Shown: positions 4,428 to 5,378 of the stretch, piece by piece | How the letters are laid out: every line of letters starts with the position of its first letter | Numbering within the stretch: the stretch's first letter is position 1 | Assembly (NCBI GenBank): GCA_937954195.1 | Contig: CALFYR010000207.1 | Location: 1-5,378, forward strand | DNA from: an uncultured Dehalococcoidia bacterium | Lineage (GTDB): Bacteria; Chloroflexota; Dehalococcoidia; Tepidiformales; Tepidiformaceae | Direction: 5' to 3' | Length of the DNA stretch: 5,378 nt | Made by a program: the position numbers and the translations under genes | Notes under the pieces: model-generated | What the model was told of the DNA's origin: nothing | Databases searched by the model: none | What the model saw: the letters and a program-made list of their open reading frames with translations, nothing else

Positions 4428-5315
4428 ATGGCCGTGCTCGTTGATGCAAACACTCGCCTGATGGTCCAGGGAATTGGGACCGAAGGCGCGAACCATATGC
4501 GCCGCTCTATCGCCTACGGGACGAACGTGGTCGCCGCGATTCACCCGAAGCGCGGTGGCGAGGAGCAGGATGGGGTGCCGATCTTCACGACGGTTGATGA
4601 GGCCGTGAAGAAGACGGGCGCGAACGTGAGCATCATCTTCGTGCCGGCGCCGTTCGCGGCGGACGCCATCCTTGAGGCGGCGGCCGCCAAGGTCCCGCTG
4701 ATCGTGTGCATCACCGAGGGAATCCCGGTGTTGGACATGGTGAAGGTGAAGGCCGCGCTCCAGGGGAGCAGCAGCATCCTCATCGGCCCGAACTGCCCAG
4801 GCGTAATTACGCCAAGCACGAAGACGCGCGTCGGCATTATGCCGGGCGATGTGTTCCTGCCGGGCCGGGTTGGCGTGGTGAGCCGCTCGGGGACGCTGGT
4901 GTACGAAGTTGTCGCACAGCTCACGAACGAGGGCATCGGACAGAGCACGTGCATCGGCGTGGGCGGTGACCCGATCATCGGGACGCGGCAGGTAGAAGCG
5001 ATCCGGATGCTGAACGAGGACCCGGATACCGACGCCATCGTGATGGTGGGCGAAATCGGTGGTTCGGCGGAGCAGGAAGCGGCGGCGTACATCAAGCAGC
5101 ACGTGAAGAAGCCGGTGGTGGCATTCATCGCCGGTGCGACGGCGCCTCCCGGCCGCCGGATGGGCCACGCGGGCGCGATTATCTCGGGCGAAGACGGCAA
5201 GGCGGAGAACAAGAAGGCCGCGCTGCGAGATGCGGGCGCATGGGTCTCGGATTCGCCGGCGGAGATTGGTTCGACGATGAAGAAGGCGCTGACGGAGAAG
5301 GGCCTGCTGAAGTAG
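4428..5315 (+). CDS. sucD: Succinyl-CoA synthetase (succinate-CoA ligase), alpha subunit
   Basis: The 295-residue protein is the alpha subunit of the citric-acid-cycle enzyme that converts succinyl-CoA, phosphate and ADP/GDP to succinate, CoA and ATP/GTP. The N-terminal CoA-binding domain covers about 1-125, with YGT (30-32) and [10 protein letters not shown] (120-129). The ligase domain has [10 protein letters not shown] (151-160), VGGDPIIGT (178-186), [18 protein letters not shown] (206-223) with Glu209, and [11 protein letters not shown] (242-252) with His247 as the phosphorylated histidine. The catalytic half is canonical. The first glycine loop ([10 protein letters not shown], 14-23) is one residue shorter than the E. 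coli form, and PKRGG (40-44) replaces PGKGG. No beta subunit gene (sucC) is adjacent, although sucCD is usually an operon; upstream is a divergent toxin-antitoxin pair. It could be another CoA ligase of the same fold, such as a malate-CoA ligase, but succinate is the best guess. Confidence 0.93.
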   Translation: MAVLVDANTRLMVQGIGTEGANHMRRSIAYGTNVVAAIHPKRGGEEQDGVPIFTTVDEAVKKTGANVSIIFVPAPFAADAILEAAAAKVPLIVCITEGIPVLDMVKVKAALQGSSSILIGPNCPGVITPSTKTRVGIMPGDVFLPGRVGVVSRSGTLVYEVVAQLTNEGIGQSTCIGVGGDPIIGTRQVEAIRMLNEDPDTDAIVMVGEIGGSAEQEAAAYIKQHVKKPVVAFIAGATAPPGRRMGHAGAIISGEDGKAENKKAALRDAGAWVSDSPAEIGSTMKKALTEKGLLK

Positions 5316-5319
5316 GCCC
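5300..5319 (+). other. Stable hairpin across the sucD stop codon
   Basis: GGGCCTGC (5300-5307) pairs with GTAGGCCC (5312-5319) around the tetraloop TGAA: eight pairs, one of them G-U. The sucD stop codon TAG (5313-5315) lies in the 3' arm. No T-run follows, so it is more likely an RNA-stability or attenuating structure between sucD and the next gene than a classical terminator. Confidence 0.45.
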
Positions 5320-5338
5320 GAACCAACCTACCGTCGCC

Positions 5339-5343
5339 GGAGG
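5339..5343 (+). promoter_or_regulatory. Strong ribosome binding site of the last gene
   Basis: GGAGG lies 6 nt before the ATG at 5350. It is the clearest Shine-Dalgarno site in the right half of the window and is the main reason for calling a gene start there. Confidence 0.7.
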
Positions 5344-5349
5344 AAAGAG

Positions 5350-5378
5350 ATGCGGAAACTATCCCCCGAGAAGCAGCG
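5350..5378 (+). CDS. Start of an unidentified gene, cut by the window edge
   Basis: Only nine complete codons are visible (MRKLSPEKQ, with the tenth codon cut). They follow a good ribosome binding site 34 bp after the sucD stop, on the same strand, so co-transcription with sucD is plausible. The residues are too few to assign a family. Confidence 0.6.

Noticed and set aside
440..5324. CGAACC/GGTTCG hexamer present in most spacers, as a shared operator
   Set aside because: The hexamer also occurs many times inside coding regions here (for example near 669, 1547, 1998, 3266, 4489 and 5061), so its presence in spacers is not special. Only the exact dyad at 2157-2171 is kept.
4335..5326. Long minus-strand open frames opposite sucD
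   Set aside because: The sense strand encodes a clear SucD; the antisense translations show no domain and have no plausible start signals.

Overview
This is a GC-rich chromosomal window from a bacterium. It carries two partial genes at its edges and six complete genes between them. The gene families, the AT-rich heptamer repeats in a GC-rich background, and several genes with a -10-like box but no Shine-Dalgarno sequence would fit Chloroflexota (Thermomicrobia or Dehalococcoidia-like). That placement is an inference, because the window holds no rRNA or other marker gene. The + strand is richer in G than C whichever strand is coding, which suggests it is the leading replication strand.

Left part (1-1450). 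A CaiB/BaiF-type CoA-transferase or alpha-methylacyl-CoA racemase gene runs off the left edge on the minus strand. It is divergent from a complete classical short-chain dehydrogenase/reductase (SDR). The 256-bp divergent spacer holds a 14-bp-period AT-rich repeat and a GC-rich hairpin element. A second repeat of the same design follows the SDR, so the gene is bracketed by two related repeats. A leader with two predicted hairpins then precedes the next gene.

Middle part (1451-3801). A predicted exported lipoprotein of the intradiol ring-cleavage dioxygenase family is followed 47 bp later by a CYTH-CHAD protein, a family linked to triphosphate and polyphosphate chemistry. The short spacer contains a perfect dyad and a -10-like box close to the CYTH-CHAD start, so the CYTH-CHAD gene probably has its own promoter.

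Right part (3762-5378). A minus-strand two-gene cassette encodes a DUF433 antitoxin-type protein followed, with a 20-bp overlap, by a DUF5615 PIN-like protein. The toxin-type gene also overlaps the 3' end of the CYTH-CHAD gene in antisense. Divergent from the cassette is sucD, the alpha subunit of succinyl-CoA synthetase. It has no sucC in front of it and a modified CoA-binding loop. The first nine codons of another gene, behind a strong ribosome binding site, end the window.

There is no CRISPR array, transposase, rRNA or tRNA, and nothing amounts to a clearly new multi-gene system. The points most worth checking are the SucD CoA-loop variant, the CYTH motif substitution, the toxin-antitoxin cassette overlapping the CHAD gene end, and the recurring leaderless-type starts.
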